Part shown: positions 1 to 6,552 of the stretch, in pieces
How positions within the stretch are numbered: position 1 is the first letter of the stretch
Layout of the letters: the number at the start of each line of letters is the position of its first letter
Origin: DATDYQ01 sp035288965
GTDB taxonomy: Archaea; Nanobdellota; Nanobdellia; SCGC-AAA011-G17; JAGVZF01
Length of the DNA stretch: 14,869 nt
Assembly (NCBI GenBank): GCA_035288965.1
Contig: DATDYQ010000020.1
Location: 1-14,869 of the forward strand
Reading direction: 5' to 3'
The notes under the pieces: generated by a model
What the model was told of the DNA's origin: nothing
Database searches by the model: none
The model's input: only the letters and a program-made list of their open reading frames with translations
Position numbers and translations under genes: made by a program

Positions 1-39
1 AAAACCTTCATTGAATAAATTCTATATATTAAGAACTAT

Positions 40-102
40 ATTTTGCTATCACTTCTCACATTTCACATATTTCACACATGCGCGTGAGCTATATAAATGA
101 AG
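40..102 (+). promoter_or_regulatory. Conserved leader and promoter of HEG1 (copy 1)
   Basis: Positions 40-88 are identical, base for base over 49 nt, to the reverse complement of 8886-8934 upstream of the other endonuclease. One mismatch at 89 is followed by a shared TATA box (TATATAAA, 90-97), one more mismatch and a shared GAAG (99-102). Weaker similarity continues to ATGCCA in both genes. The TATA box lies 21 nt before the ATG, so the transcript is probably leaderless and the 49-nt block lies upstream of transcription. It therefore looks like a DNA-level control element or an end of the mobile module, not an RNA. It contains three 9-nt direct repeats (52-78) and a GC-rich segment (79-88) where a BRE would lie. 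Confidence 0.85.
52..78 (+). repeat. Three imperfect 9-bp direct repeats in the leader
   Basis: CTTCTCACA (52-60), TTTCACATA (61-69) and TTTCACACA (70-78) are tandem 9-nt units with a common YTTCWCAYA-like core. The same array occurs inverted at 8896-8922. Phased short repeats directly upstream of a BRE/TATA element resemble an activator or repressor binding array. The binding protein is unknown. Both downstream endonucleases begin with an HTH-like segment, so autoregulation is possible but only inferred. Confidence 0.6.
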
Positions 103-118
103 TTTTTACAATGTTTTT

Positions 119-1075
119 ATGCCATTCAAATATAGATATTCATTGGAAGATTATTATCAAGCAATGGAATTGCATAAAAAAGGATATGGAAGTCTAAGAA
201 TTTCTAAAATTTTAAAGTATCCAACAAGAAGCGCTATAGAAAATTGGATAAACAAAGGCAGAAAACCTTATTACTTTTCAGAAAAAAGAATTGAAGCTTG
301 TAATTCTAAAGAAAATGTTGAAAGAATGAGAGCAATGAATAAACTAACTCAGCCAAAAGCATCAAGAATTGCAGCCGAATTAATAATAAAAAGACTTCCA
401 GAAAGCTCTAAAATCTTGACAGAAGATCTAGGATATATTCTAGGTGTTGTTTATGGAGATGGTCATGTTTCAGTAAAACAAAGAAGGGTTATGTTAGGTG
501 TTACAGATAAAGAATTTGCTGAAAAATTTAAAGAAACAATAGAAAGATGGAGTGGTTTTAAAGCAAGATTTTTAACTAAAATTCAAAAACCAGATATTTA
601 TATAAAAAGTAGAAAGTTAATATATCTAACCTATATAGATTCTAAAGAAGCAGCAATATTTTTAAAAAACTTTGATAGAAATATTTTATTAGATTCAACT
701 ACAAAAATAAAATCAGCATTTTTACGAGGATTTTTTGATAGTGAAGGGCATGTTTCTAATTATCCAATAAGTAAATCCAGAGTTATAAAAGGATTTAATA
801 CAAATTATGATTTAATAATATTGGTACAAAATTTACTTATATCTTTATCAATCTATCCTACAATTTATACAACAAAAACATGTGGAATAAAGAGTGGGGA
901 TATCGGAAAACCATATTATGTTTTAAGTATTTGTAAAAAGGAAAGTATTATAAATTTTTACTCCCTTATAGGTTTTAATATAAACAGAAAACAAGAGAGA
1001 TTAATAAGACAGGTGGACCATATTAATATGGTCGGAGGCAACAAAAATGACACAGGGAGAAAGATCTGGGAGTGA
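119..1075 (+). CDS. Two-motif LAGLIDADG homing endonuclease (HEG1)
   Basis: This is a 318-residue monomeric-type LAGLIDADG endonuclease. An HTH-like N-terminal segment (about 9-48, with LRISKILKYPTRSAIENW) precedes two active-site helices: LGYILGVVYGDGH (104-116) and FLRGFFDSEGH (201-211). The acidic residues of each motif are present (D of GDG, D/E of DSEG), so the protein is probably active. The family makes site-specific double-strand cuts that spread its gene. The start follows a TATA box at 90-97. The gene is free-standing, not inside an intron: its last nine codons and its stop overlap the start of alba (ATG at 1047) in another frame, and its 3' end also holds alba's Shine-Dalgarno sequence and a palindrome. 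An archaeal tRNA/rRNA-intron type origin is likely. A purely regulatory LAGLIDADG protein is less likely. Confidence 0.88.
   Translation: MPFKYRYSLEDYYQAMELHKKGYGSLRISKILKYPTRSAIENWINKGRKPYYFSEKRIEACNSKENVERMRAMNKLTQPKASRIAAELIIKRLPESSKILTEDLGYILGVVYGDGHVSVKQRRVMLGVTDKEFAEKFKETIERWSGFKARFLTKIQKPDIYIKSRKLIYLTYIDSKEAAIFLKNFDRNILLDSTTKIKSAFLRGFFDSEGHVSNYPISKSRVIKGFNTNYDLIILVQNLLISLSIYPTIYTTKTCGIKSGDIGKPYYVLSICKKESIINFYSLIGFNINRKQERLIRQVDHINMVGGNKNDTGRKIWE
1016..1033. promoter_or_regulatory. Perfect 18-bp palindrome before the alba ribosome site
   Basis: GACCATATTAATATGGTC is its own reverse complement over all 18 positions. It lies inside the 3' end of HEG1 and directly abuts GGAGG (1034-1038), 13 nt before the alba ATG. 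A TATA-like element (973-983) upstream would place it in the alba 5' UTR. It may be an operator for a dimeric regulator or an RNA hairpin affecting alba translation. The endonuclease coding sequence has kept it. Confidence 0.5.
1034..1038 (+). promoter_or_regulatory. Shine-Dalgarno site for alba
   Basis: GGAGG sits 8 nt before ATG 1047. It is the strongest ribosome binding site in this part of the window and decides the alba start at 1047, within the HEG1 frame. No comparable site precedes the GTG at 1143, where the uninterrupted downstream frame begins. Confidence 0.75.
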
Positions 1076-1382
1076 TGAGCATACAGTCTTCATTGGCTTA
1101 AAACCGTTTAACAGATGTTAGTTTCGAGCTATATTTGGACTAGTGAATTATGTCACTGGAGTTGTTATGCAGTTTACCACACAAAATGCCCCAGAAGTAA
1201 TGATAAAGGCACGTGGAAAGTTTATAGCAAGAGCAGTTGATGTAGCAGAAGTTGCAAGTAAAAGATTCTTGGAAAACAATGTTGAAGTGAAAAACTTAAA
1301 GATAGATTCAGAAGAATTTGAAAACAAAGAAGGCAAAAAAGTAAGAGTAAGCACAATAGAAATAACACTTGCAAAGAAATAA
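1047..1382 (+). CDS. alba: DNA/RNA-binding chromatin protein Alba, interrupted by about 33 nt
   Basis: Alba is the small dimeric archaeal chromatin and RNA-binding protein. The first segment (1047-1106) encodes 20 residues ending TVFIGLKP, the first strand and KP loop. The second segment, from about 1140, encodes (L)VNYVTGVVMQF, then VMIKARGKFIARAVDVAEV and the C-terminal strand STIEITLAKK. In homologues KP is followed directly by one residue and MNYV or similar. Here 36 nt lie between CCG and GTG, in frame but with a TAG at 1119. Removing 33 nt gives KP-L-VNYV and a protein of 100 residues, the usual size. An ORF starting at GTG 1143 would lack the first strand and has no ribosome site. Removal by the splicing endonuclease is inferred. 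A decayed gene is the alternative, but the rest is intact. Confidence 0.8.
1106..1138 (+). other. Candidate 33-nt mini-intron in alba
   Basis: Excision of 33 nt restores the family core. The best-fitting cut is CC^G (after 1105) and GG^A (before 1139), giving CCA-CTA-GTG (Pro-Leu-Val). The structure supports proximity: exon 1 nt 1089-1096 (TTCATTGG) pairs with exon 2 nt 1140-1147 (CTAGTGAA) over 8 bp with two G-U pairs, and AAA 1100-1102 pairs with TTT 1134-1136 in the register expected for a BHB central helix. The 3' side is a 3x3 internal loop, not a clean bulge, so this is a relaxed motif. A small hairpin (TAAC 1109-1112 / GTTA 1117-1120) lies inside. Cuts one to four nt away also restore the frame. 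Confidence 0.45.
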
Positions 1383-1386
1383 GTTC

Positions 1387-1932
1387 ATGACACTTTACTT
1401 CATAACTGGAAACAAAAATAAGTTTGAAGAAGTTAAAGCTATTTTTAAAAATGTTGATCAACTTAACATAAGTTTAATAGAAATACAAGATATTGATCCA
1501 AAAAATATTATTAAAGCAAAATTATTAGAAGCAAAAAAGCATGAAAAAGCAGAGTTCATAGTTGAAGACACATCATTATATCTAGATTGCCTTAATGGTT
1601 TACCGGGTCCATTAATTAAATGGTTTATGGAAACCATAGGAAATGAAGGAATATATAATCTAGTTAAAAAACTGGGAAATGATAAAGCAGAGGCTAAAAC
1701 TATTATCAGATATTCAAAGAATAATGAAATATCTTTCTTTGAAGGTTCAATAAAAGGCAAAATTGTTCAACCAATTGCTAAATCAAATTTCGGCTGGGAT
1801 CCTATTTTCCAAGCAAATGGATATTCTAAAAGTTTTGCAGAAATGGATAGAGAAGAAAAAAATGCAATAAGCATGAGAAGAATTGCTTTAAATAAGTTGA
1901 AAGATTTTTTAGATGATAATAAAAAACTTTAA
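1387..1932 (+). CDS. XTP/dITP diphosphatase, Ham1/RdgB family
   Basis: Hydrolyses deaminated purine nucleoside triphosphates (ITP, dITP, XTP) to monophosphates and so cleans the nucleotide pool. The family signatures are in order: FITGNKNKFEE (5-15), VEDTSLYLD (59-67, acidic metal site), GLPGPLIKWF (71-80), FGWDPIF (135-141) and KNAISMRRIAL (158-168). The 181-residue length is normal. I chose ATG 1387 because the fold begins with the strand LYFITGN; an upstream ATG at 1369 would overlap the alba end and add six non-family residues. The gene starts 4 nt after the alba stop, so the two are probably co-transcribed. Oddity: the usual SHR near the C-terminus is SMR here. Confidence 0.9.
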   Translation: MTLYFITGNKNKFEEVKAIFKNVDQLNISLIEIQDIDPKNIIKAKLLEAKKHEKAEFIVEDTSLYLDCLNGLPGPLIKWFMETIGNEGIYNLVKKLGNDKAEAKTIIRYSKNNEISFFEGSIKGKIVQPIAKSNFGWDPIFQANGYSKSFAEMDREEKNAISMRRIALNKLKDFLDDNKKL

Positions 1933-1935
1933 ATA
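1928..1935 (+). promoter_or_regulatory. TATA box of the Kef-type antiporter gene
   Basis: TTTAAATA overlaps the last codon and stop of the pyrophosphatase gene and lies 29 nt before the ATG at 1965. This is the spacing expected for a very short or absent 5' UTR. Confidence 0.5.
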
Positions 1936-1964
1936 CTAACTTCTATAAATCTATTTAAAAAAAG

Positions 1965-3668
1965 ATGGCAATATTTTTATCTGGAATACAATCTTCTTTA
2001 TTATTAGATATTTCTTTAATGATAATTGTAGCTACAATAATTGCTTATTTATTCAGATTAATAAAACAACCAACAATTCCAGCTTATATTCTAACAGGAA
2101 TATTACTCGGTCCTAGTATCCTAAATTTAATCAAAGATTCAGCAGATATCGCTGCATTATCTGAAATAGGAATTGCATTGTTATTATTTGTAGTAGGCTT
2201 AGAACTAGATATAAGAAAATTCAAGCAATTTGGTAAAATATCAATATTTTCAGGATTATCTCAAGTTTTATTTACTGGATTTGTAGGATTTTTAATATCG
2301 TTAGGATTAGGTTTTACAAGAATAGAATCATTATATCTTGGTTTAGGATTAGCTTTTTCAAGTACAGTTATTGTTATTAAATTATTATCAGATAAAGATC
2401 AAATTGACACGTTACATGGAAGAATAGCTATTGGAATATTAATAATTCAAGATATCATTGCCATATTATTCTTATTATTTTTATCTACACTAAATAATCA
2501 AAGTTCTCTAGGTTATCTATATTCATTAATCAAAGGTTTAATCTTAATATTTATCTTTTACTTATTTACAAGATTTATTTTTCCAATTATGTTTAGAAGA
2601 TTTGCTAAATCTCAAGAAATATTATTTTTAGCATCAATATCTGCCTGTCTCTTTTTTGCTATTCTTGCATTTGGCTTAGGATTTTCTATTGCTATTGGAG
2701 CATTTTTAGCTGGGATCGCTCTTGCCTCAACTACATATGATGTAGAAATAATATCAAAGATGAAACCTTTACGAGATTTCTTTTCAACAATATTTTTTGT
2801 TTCTCTTGGAATGCAAATTACATTTTCAACAGTTAGTAATATGTTACCTCAATTGATAATTTTAAGCTTATTTGTATTAATTGGTAATCCATTACTTGCT
2901 TTAATTATAATGCGTACAACTAATTTCAAAAAAAGAACATCTTTCTTTATCGGCATGTTATTAGCGCAAGTTTCAGAGTTTGCTTTAATATTATCTGGCT
3001 TAGGTTTATCTTCTGGCCATCTATCAAAAGAAACATCATCATTAATTGTTATCATAACTGTTTTAACAATGGTAATCTCTACTTATTTAATATCAAATAT
3101 GGAAAGGTTGTATAAAAAATTTGGAAAATATCTAACAATATTCGAAAAGAAAAATGCTTTAACAACATCAATTATCAGTAAAAATGTAAGATATGATATC
3201 ATTGTTCTTGGAGGTAACAGAACAGGAGCTTACATAATAAAATATTTAAAAAACACAAAGAAGAAATTCCTAGTTATAGATTACAACCCCGATGTTATTC
3301 AAAGATTAGAGAATGAAAATGTTGATTGTATATATGGAGACGCTTCAGATGAAGAGATAATTAAAAGAATAAATAAAATTAGACCCTCTATGTTAATCTC
3401 TACTATGCCATCAATAGATAATAATTTAATATTATTAGAAAAAATTAAAAGAAAAAATAAAAGCATGACAATATTTTTAACAGCAAAAACAGTTCCAGAT
3501 GTTATTGAATTATACAAAAAAGGAGCAGATTTTGTTATTCTTCCAGAAATACTTGCTGGACAAAAAATAGCAGATTATTTAATGCATCTTAAAAAACCTC
3601 AAATTAAGAAATGGGGCAAACATTATTATAAAAAATTATTAGAAGATAGAAAGAAAAATATTGTTTAA
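1965..3668 (+). CDS. Kef-type monovalent cation:proton antiporter with RCK domain
   Basis: A CPA2-family membrane antiporter exchanging K+ or Na+ for H+. Residues 1 to about 385 are a run of about 12 hydrophobic helices with the family landmarks LLLFVVGLELDIRKF, GLAFSSTVIVIKLLSDK, GRIAIGILIIQDIIAIL and FLAGIALASTTYDVEI. Residues from about 409 form a Rossmann RCK/TrkA-N domain starting YDIIVLGGNRTG, followed by FLVIDYNPD and CIYGDAS, expected to bind NAD(H) or a nucleotide and gate transport. The 567-residue length is normal for this two-domain type, though a C-terminal RCK_C lobe is not evident. The ion cannot be told from sequence. The gene is monocistronic with its own TATA box and converges on the lipoprotein gene with an 8-nt gap. 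Confidence 0.9.
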   Translation: MAIFLSGIQSSLLLDISLMIIVATIIAYLFRLIKQPTIPAYILTGILLGPSILNLIKDSADIAALSEIGIALLLFVVGLELDIRKFKQFGKISIFSGLSQVLFTGFVGFLISLGLGFTRIESLYLGLGLAFSSTVIVIKLLSDKDQIDTLHGRIAIGILIIQDIIAILFLLFLSTLNNQSSLGYLYSLIKGLILIFIFYLFTRFIFPIMFRRFAKSQEILFLASISACLFFAILAFGLGFSIAIGAFLAGIALASTTYDVEIISKMKPLRDFFSTIFFVSLGMQITFSTVSNMLPQLIILSLFVLIGNPLLALIIMRTTNFKKRTSFFIGMLLAQVSEFALILSGLGLSSGHLSKETSSLIVIITVLTMVISTYLISNMERLYKKFGKYLTIFEKKNALTTSIISKNVRYDIIVLGGNRTGAYIIKYLKNTKKKFLVIDYNPDVIQRLENENVDCIYGDASDEEIIKRINKIRPSMLISTMPSIDNNLILLEKIKRKNKSMTIFLTAKTVPDVIELYKKGADFVILPEILAGQKIADYLMHLKKPQIKKWGKHYYKKLLEDRKKNIV

Positions 3669-3676
3669 TTTAAAAT

Positions 3677-4084
3677 TTATTCAATAACTATGCCCCGTGC
3701 TTTAGCTATTTGATAACTTAAATCTTTTTGATATCTCATTACTCTTGATGCAGCTTCTCTAAGACTATCTGGCATTATTAAAGTTCTTCCACCAATCAGT
3801 GAATCACCATAGCTATTTTTTTCGTAACCTGGAGCTACAAATAAATTAACATTGTTATCAGTTTGTGGTGGCCATCTGATCGAATCGACTTTTCCATCCA
3901 AATCAATATCGACTAACATCAAATTTCCCCATGGATAAACTTCTGCTATAGTGCGGTCTTTATTTTTATAAAACTCTGATTTTGGTATTTTTTTTTCTGA
4001 ACATCCAGTTAAACTTGCTAAACTTAATGCGGTTATTAATGTTACAGCTTTTCCTAATCTTGAGTTTGTTATTTTTTCAAACAT
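3677..4084 (-). CDS. Small lipoprotein with an EF-hand-like calcium loop
   Basis: A protein of 135 residues with a basic N-terminus (K4, R9, K12), a hydrophobic stretch (13-24) and a lipobox LTGC with the cysteine at 28, predicting lipid anchoring outside the cytoplasmic membrane. The mature part contains DIDLDGKVD (59-67), a DxDxDGxxxD-like calcium loop of the type in EF-hand, dockerin and FG-GAP proteins. I recognise no wider family. The start is well supported: AAGGAGA (4091-4097) lies 6 nt upstream and a TATA element (4126-4135) is further upstream. The mature protein's role is unknown. Confidence 0.72.
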   Translation of the reverse strand: MFEKITNSRLGKAVTLITALSLASLTGCSEKKIPKSEFYKNKDRTIAEVYPWGNLMLVDIDLDGKVDSIRWPPQTDNNVNLFVAPGYEKNSYGDSLIGGRTLIMPDSLREAASRVMRYQKDLSYQIAKARGIVIE

Positions 4085-4090
4085 TTTATT

Positions 4091-4097
4091 TCTCCTT
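4091..4097 (-). promoter_or_regulatory. Shine-Dalgarno site of the lipoprotein gene
   Basis: On the minus strand AAGGAGA lies 6 nt before the ATG at 4084. With the TATA-like TTTATAAATA (4126-4135) it defines a promoter with a short 5' UTR, unlike the leaderless genes nearby. Confidence 0.6.
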
Positions 4098-4164
4098 AAT
4101 TTTGATAAAATTAGTAATATTTCACTATTTATAAACCTTTCGATTTGTAACCACTTATCAGTAA

Positions 4165-4238
4165 TGCCTCTGGCCGGATTTGAACCGGCAACCCTTGGCT
4201 CATGAAACCAATGCTATACCAGGTTAAGCTACAGAGGC
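4165..4238 (-). tRNA. tRNA-Met (CAT), elongator type
   Basis: A 74-nt cloverleaf without intron. Acceptor GCCTCTG pairs with CAGAGGC over 7 bp; D-stem GCT/AGC; anticodon stem TTGGT/GCCAA with loop TTCATGA (anticodon CAT at 4202-4204); variable GGGTT; T-stem GCCGG/CCGGC with loop TTCAAAT; discriminator A; no encoded CCA. The anticodon stem lacks the three G-C pairs of initiators and the GGTTTCATGAGCC core is typical of archaeal elongator Met, so initiator or Ile2 identity is unlikely. A TATA-like TTTTTATAAGG overlaps the stop of the HIT gene about 27 nt upstream, so the tRNA may have its own promoter. Confidence 0.93.
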
Positions 4239-4261
4239 TTGAAGAAAAAGGCTAAAATACC

Positions 4262-4669
4262 TTATAAAAAGCTTTTTATTTCGTTTACAATTTGCTTAGC
4301 TTCATCATTTTCATACTTTTTATGTGGCCAATGCTTTAATCCATCATCTTTCATTCTAGGAATAATGTGAAAATGGACATGATCAATTACTTGCCCAGCA
4401 GCTTTCTTATTATTTAATAAAAGATTAAACCCATCTGATTTAGTAGCTTTAACTATAGCTTTACTCATTTTTTGGACAAAATGCATCAATCTATCTAAAT
4501 GTTTCTCATCTAAATCAAGAAATGTATCAAAATGCTCTTTTGGAACTATTAATGTATGTCCTTTATTTACTGGATTTATATCTAGAAAAGCAATAAATTC
4601 TTTATCTTCATAAATTACATCACTTTTAATCTCTTTCTTAATTATCTTACAAAATAAACAATCAGTCAT
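4262..4669 (-). CDS. HIT-family nucleotide hydrolase/transferase
   Basis: A 135-residue HIT protein. The histidine triad is HVHFH (97, 99, 101) followed by IIPR, with H99 the expected nucleophile on the alpha-phosphate of nucleotide substrates such as AMP-lysine or ApnA. C4 and C7 (CLFC) with H46 and H97 fit the zinc site of the Hint branch. FLDINPVNKGHTLIVPKEHF (28-47) is the other conserved block. The start overlaps the end of the HAD gene by 8 nt, so the two are one transcript. The exact substrate cannot be assigned. Confidence 0.92.
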   Translation of the reverse strand: MTDCLFCKIIKKEIKSDVIYEDKEFIAFLDINPVNKGHTLIVPKEHFDTFLDLDEKHLDRLMHFVQKMSKAIVKATKSDGFNLLLNNKKAAGQVIDHVHFHIIPRMKDDGLKHWPHKKYENDEAKQIVNEIKSFL

Positions 4670-5318
4670 TTTTATCTACCCATCTTGGCAAATATTTTAC
4701 AGATTTTAATATATTATTTTTCTTAACTCCAAACTTTAAAAAATCTCTTTTACTATAATGCCCAGTTAAAACAGATACAAATCTGATCTTAGCATGTTTT
4801 GCTGTTTTAGCATCATATATACTATCTCCAACAAATATAACTTCATGTTTATTTAAATTTAATTTCTTTAATCCTTTACTAAAAGCTCTCCCATCTGGCT
4901 TGTCATATCTCAAATCTTCAGCTGCATAGATAAATTCAAACCACCATTTTGGAAAGTGAATATGGTTAAACATCATCCACATAATTTTATGGGGTTTAGA
5001 ACTTATCAACCCAAGCTTATAGCATTTCCTTAACTCTCTTAAACTATGCAACGCTCCATTAAATAATTTAAATCTATGAACATTTATCCTAAATAAATAA
5101 TCTAATTCATTTCTTAATCTTATCAATTTCTTTTTATTCAGCCCAGGATATAATTTTTTAGAAGAAACTTTCCAAGGTATACCATACATTTTATTAATTA
5201 AATTTTTCCTAGGAGCTTTAACTTTTGAGTTTTTTGAAGCTTCTATATAAATTTTAGTAGCATTCCTACTATAATCTAAAATAGTATCGTCAACATCAAG
5301 GATTATTGCTTTTATCAT
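4662..5318 (-). CDS. HAD-superfamily hydrolase
   Basis: A haloacid-dehalogenase type phosphatase of 218 residues. Motif I is LDVDDT (7-12, nucleophile D8 and acid/base D10), motif II LISSK (105-109), motif III K141 in RYDKPDGRAF, motif IV VGDSIYDAK (164-172, D166 and D170 for Mg2+). The segment between motif I and II is a helical cap, as in phosphoglycolate phosphatase-like or pyrophosphatase PpaX-like members. The substrate cannot be told. It is translationally overlapped with the HIT gene downstream. The promoter is probably the TATA box at 5347-5354 shared with the divergent gene. Confidence 0.85.
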   Translation of the reverse strand: MIKAIILDVDDTILDYSRNATKIYIEASKNSKVKAPRKNLINKMYGIPWKVSSKKLYPGLNKKKLIRLRNELDYLFRINVHRFKLFNGALHSLRELRKCYKLGLISSKPHKIMWMMFNHIHFPKWWFEFIYAAEDLRYDKPDGRAFSKGLKKLNLNKHEVIFVGDSIYDAKTAKHAKIRFVSVLTGHYSKRDFLKFGVKKNNILKSVKYLPRWVDKND

Positions 5319-5346
5319 CTCTTTTAAATAGAGTTCTAAAGATAAC

Positions 5347-5354
5347 TTTATAAA
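5347..5354. promoter_or_regulatory. Palindromic TATA box shared by divergent genes
   Basis: TTTATAAA reads the same on both strands and is the only good TATA candidate between the HAD gene (start 5318, minus) and the 159-residue gene (start 5376, plus). It is 28 nt from one start and 21 nt from the other, so it may serve both directions. Confidence 0.45.
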
Positions 5355-5375
5355 TCTTACTCTATCAATATTATT

Positions 5376-5855
5376 ATGAAAAAGAGATTATCTCAGTTAG
5401 ATAGAGAAATAATATATATAGATTATACTAAAGGAATAGTTGTACCAAATAAATTTACTCCAGGTTATAATCAAGATCAACCTTATTACGCATTTGTTCA
5501 CCGAGATCAAAGCAAAGAATCTATACTTGCTTTAACAATAGAACCAATTACAAGAAAAACACTAATAACAACTGACCAGCAACATCCATATAATCCAAAT
5601 TTCAGACATTTCCGGAGAAATGAAGAATATAAATACAAAAAAAGAAAAGTAATTCTAAACGAGCAGAATATAGATTCCGTTCTCTGGTTAAGTGAACAAA
5701 TATCAAAAGCAGACAGAAACCTAAATGAAATAATTGCAGAATGTAATAGAAAACGGGTAGAATATAAATTGAAAGGTTCTTTAAGCACTTATGTTAAAAT
5801 ATCTCTGGAAGATCAAATATTGAATAAAACATTAACCCAAGATATTTCAAAGTAA
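5376..5855 (+). CDS. Hypothetical protein, 159 residues
   Basis: I do not recognise this family. The predicted product is soluble and strongly basic/polar, without signal peptide or membrane segment. It has a Tyr/Pro-rich part (about 19-75, with VPNKFTPGYNQDQPYYAFVHRD) and a helical C-terminal half (about 96-155) rich in charged residues. The 5' context supports it as a real gene: a TATA box 21 nt upstream and ATG as the likely first transcribed codon. It converges on the epimerase gene with only 2 nt between them. Confidence 0.65.
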   Translation: MKKRLSQLDREIIYIDYTKGIVVPNKFTPGYNQDQPYYAFVHRDQSKESILALTIEPITRKTLITTDQQHPYNPNFRHFRRNEEYKYKKRKVILNEQNIDSVLWLSEQISKADRNLNEIIAECNRKRVEYKLKGSLSTYVKISLEDQILNKTLTQDISK

Positions 5856-5857
5856 AT

Positions 5858-6424
5858 TTAAAGCCCAATATCAACGATTATGGTTTTACTTTCATAATCT
5901 AAAGCTCCTTCTTTTATATCATGTATTGCAAAAACTAAATCAGGTTCAGCAATTAAATCACTATTTTCATTACCATCAGGATCAATACCACTTGGAATAT
6001 CTATCGCAATTTTAAATGCCTTTGATTCATTATACAAATTAACAGCATTTCTTATTGGTTCTCTTAAACTTCCCTTTACACCAGTTCCTAATACTGCATC
6101 TATTAAGAAATCAGCTTTTTTTATTAATGTTAAATCATTTTTTACATTTCCTAATATTTTAAAATAATTAGTTTTTGCTTCATCATCTAAATTATCTTTA
6201 TTTCCTAAGAATATTACACTAACATCAGTATATCTTTTCAAATGTCTTGCTAAAGCAAATCCATCTCCACCATTATTTCCTTGTCCACATAGAATAACAA
6301 ATTTCTTTCCTTTAGTTACAAATTTTCTAACAATTTTATCACAACAATTCTTACCAACATTCTCCATTAACTCAGAAACAGATTTTCCTTTCTCTAATTC
6401 AAGCATTCCTTTCCTGTTTATCAT
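5858..6424 (-). CDS. nnrE: NAD(P)H-hydrate epimerase (YjeF N-terminal domain)
   Basis: Interconverts the R and S forms of damaged, hydrated NAD(P)H (NADHX) so that the partner dehydratase can repair them. Signatures: ELMENVGKNC (18-27), VILCGQGNNGGDGFALAR (43-60, nucleotide loop), DAVLGTGVKG (109-118) with the catalytic Asp, and IDIPSGIDPDG (141-151). At 188 residues it is a stand-alone N-terminal domain; the C-terminal dehydratase domain found fused in many prokaryotes is absent. TTTAAATA (6446-6453) lies 21 nt before the ATG, so it is probably leaderless. A start at the internal ATG (codon 7) is possible. Confidence 0.9.
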   Translation of the reverse strand: MINRKGMLELEKGKSVSELMENVGKNCCDKIVRKFVTKGKKFVILCGQGNNGGDGFALARHLKRYTDVSVIFLGNKDNLDDEAKTNYFKILGNVKNDLTLIKKADFLIDAVLGTGVKGSLREPIRNAVNLYNESKAFKIAIDIPSGIDPDGNENSDLIAEPDLVFAIHDIKEGALDYESKTIIVDIGL

Positions 6425-6455
6425 AAATAAAGGAAGATAAAAAAATATTTAAAGC

Positions 6456-6548
6456 TTACTTAGATCTCCAGCCGCGTCTTATAGCTCGAGATAAATCTTG
6501 GATTGCTTCATCGTCTAAAGTACTAGGTTTACTCTTTTTAATATTCAA
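6456..6548 (-). CDS. Small protein, 30 residues, TTG start
   Basis: A short frame runs TTG AAT ATT ... AAG TAA. The product begins MNIKKSKPSTLDDEAIQDLS and ends RAIRRGWRSK, a small basic helix-forming peptide. Support comes from context, not homology: AGGGGTGA (6553-6560), a near-perfect Shine-Dalgarno, lies 4 nt upstream of the TTG, and a TATA-like ATTTAAATAC (6585-6594) lies further upstream. Its stop precedes the nnrE TATA box by 3 nt. I recognise no family; DNA or RNA binding would be a guess from charge alone. Confidence 0.55.
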   Translation of the reverse strand: MNIKKSKPSTLDDEAIQDLSRAIRRGWRSK

Positions 6549-6552
6549 TTTT

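Noticed and set aside
1..39. A 5' exon copy of alba upstream of HEG1 (which would make HEG1 intron-encoded)
   Set aside because: No alba-like or exon-like sequence is visible in 1-39, and likewise no tRNA exon upstream of 8934 on the minus strand.
52..78. CRISPR-like array
   Set aside because: Units are 9 nt, adjacent and without spacers; no cas genes are present.
1119..1121. TAG read through as pyrrolysine or by suppression in alba
   Set aside because: Read-through would insert 12 residues between KP and VNYV, where the family has one or two. Excision of 33 nt explains the spacing better.
1106..1138. Canonical hBHBh' intron in alba
   Set aside because: I tested in-frame cut registers by eye; none gives two clean 3-nt bulges with a full 4-bp central helix. 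Only a relaxed motif is supported, so I lowered the confidence.
1143..1382. Alba as a 79-residue protein starting at GTG 1143
   Set aside because: It would lack the first strand and KP loop of the fold and has no ribosome site, whereas the missing part is encoded in frame from ATG 1047 with a strong GGAGG.
2849..3055. Short antisense ORFs inside the antiporter gene (also 3299-3517)
   Set aside because: Low-complexity antisense frames of a membrane protein, with no start signals.
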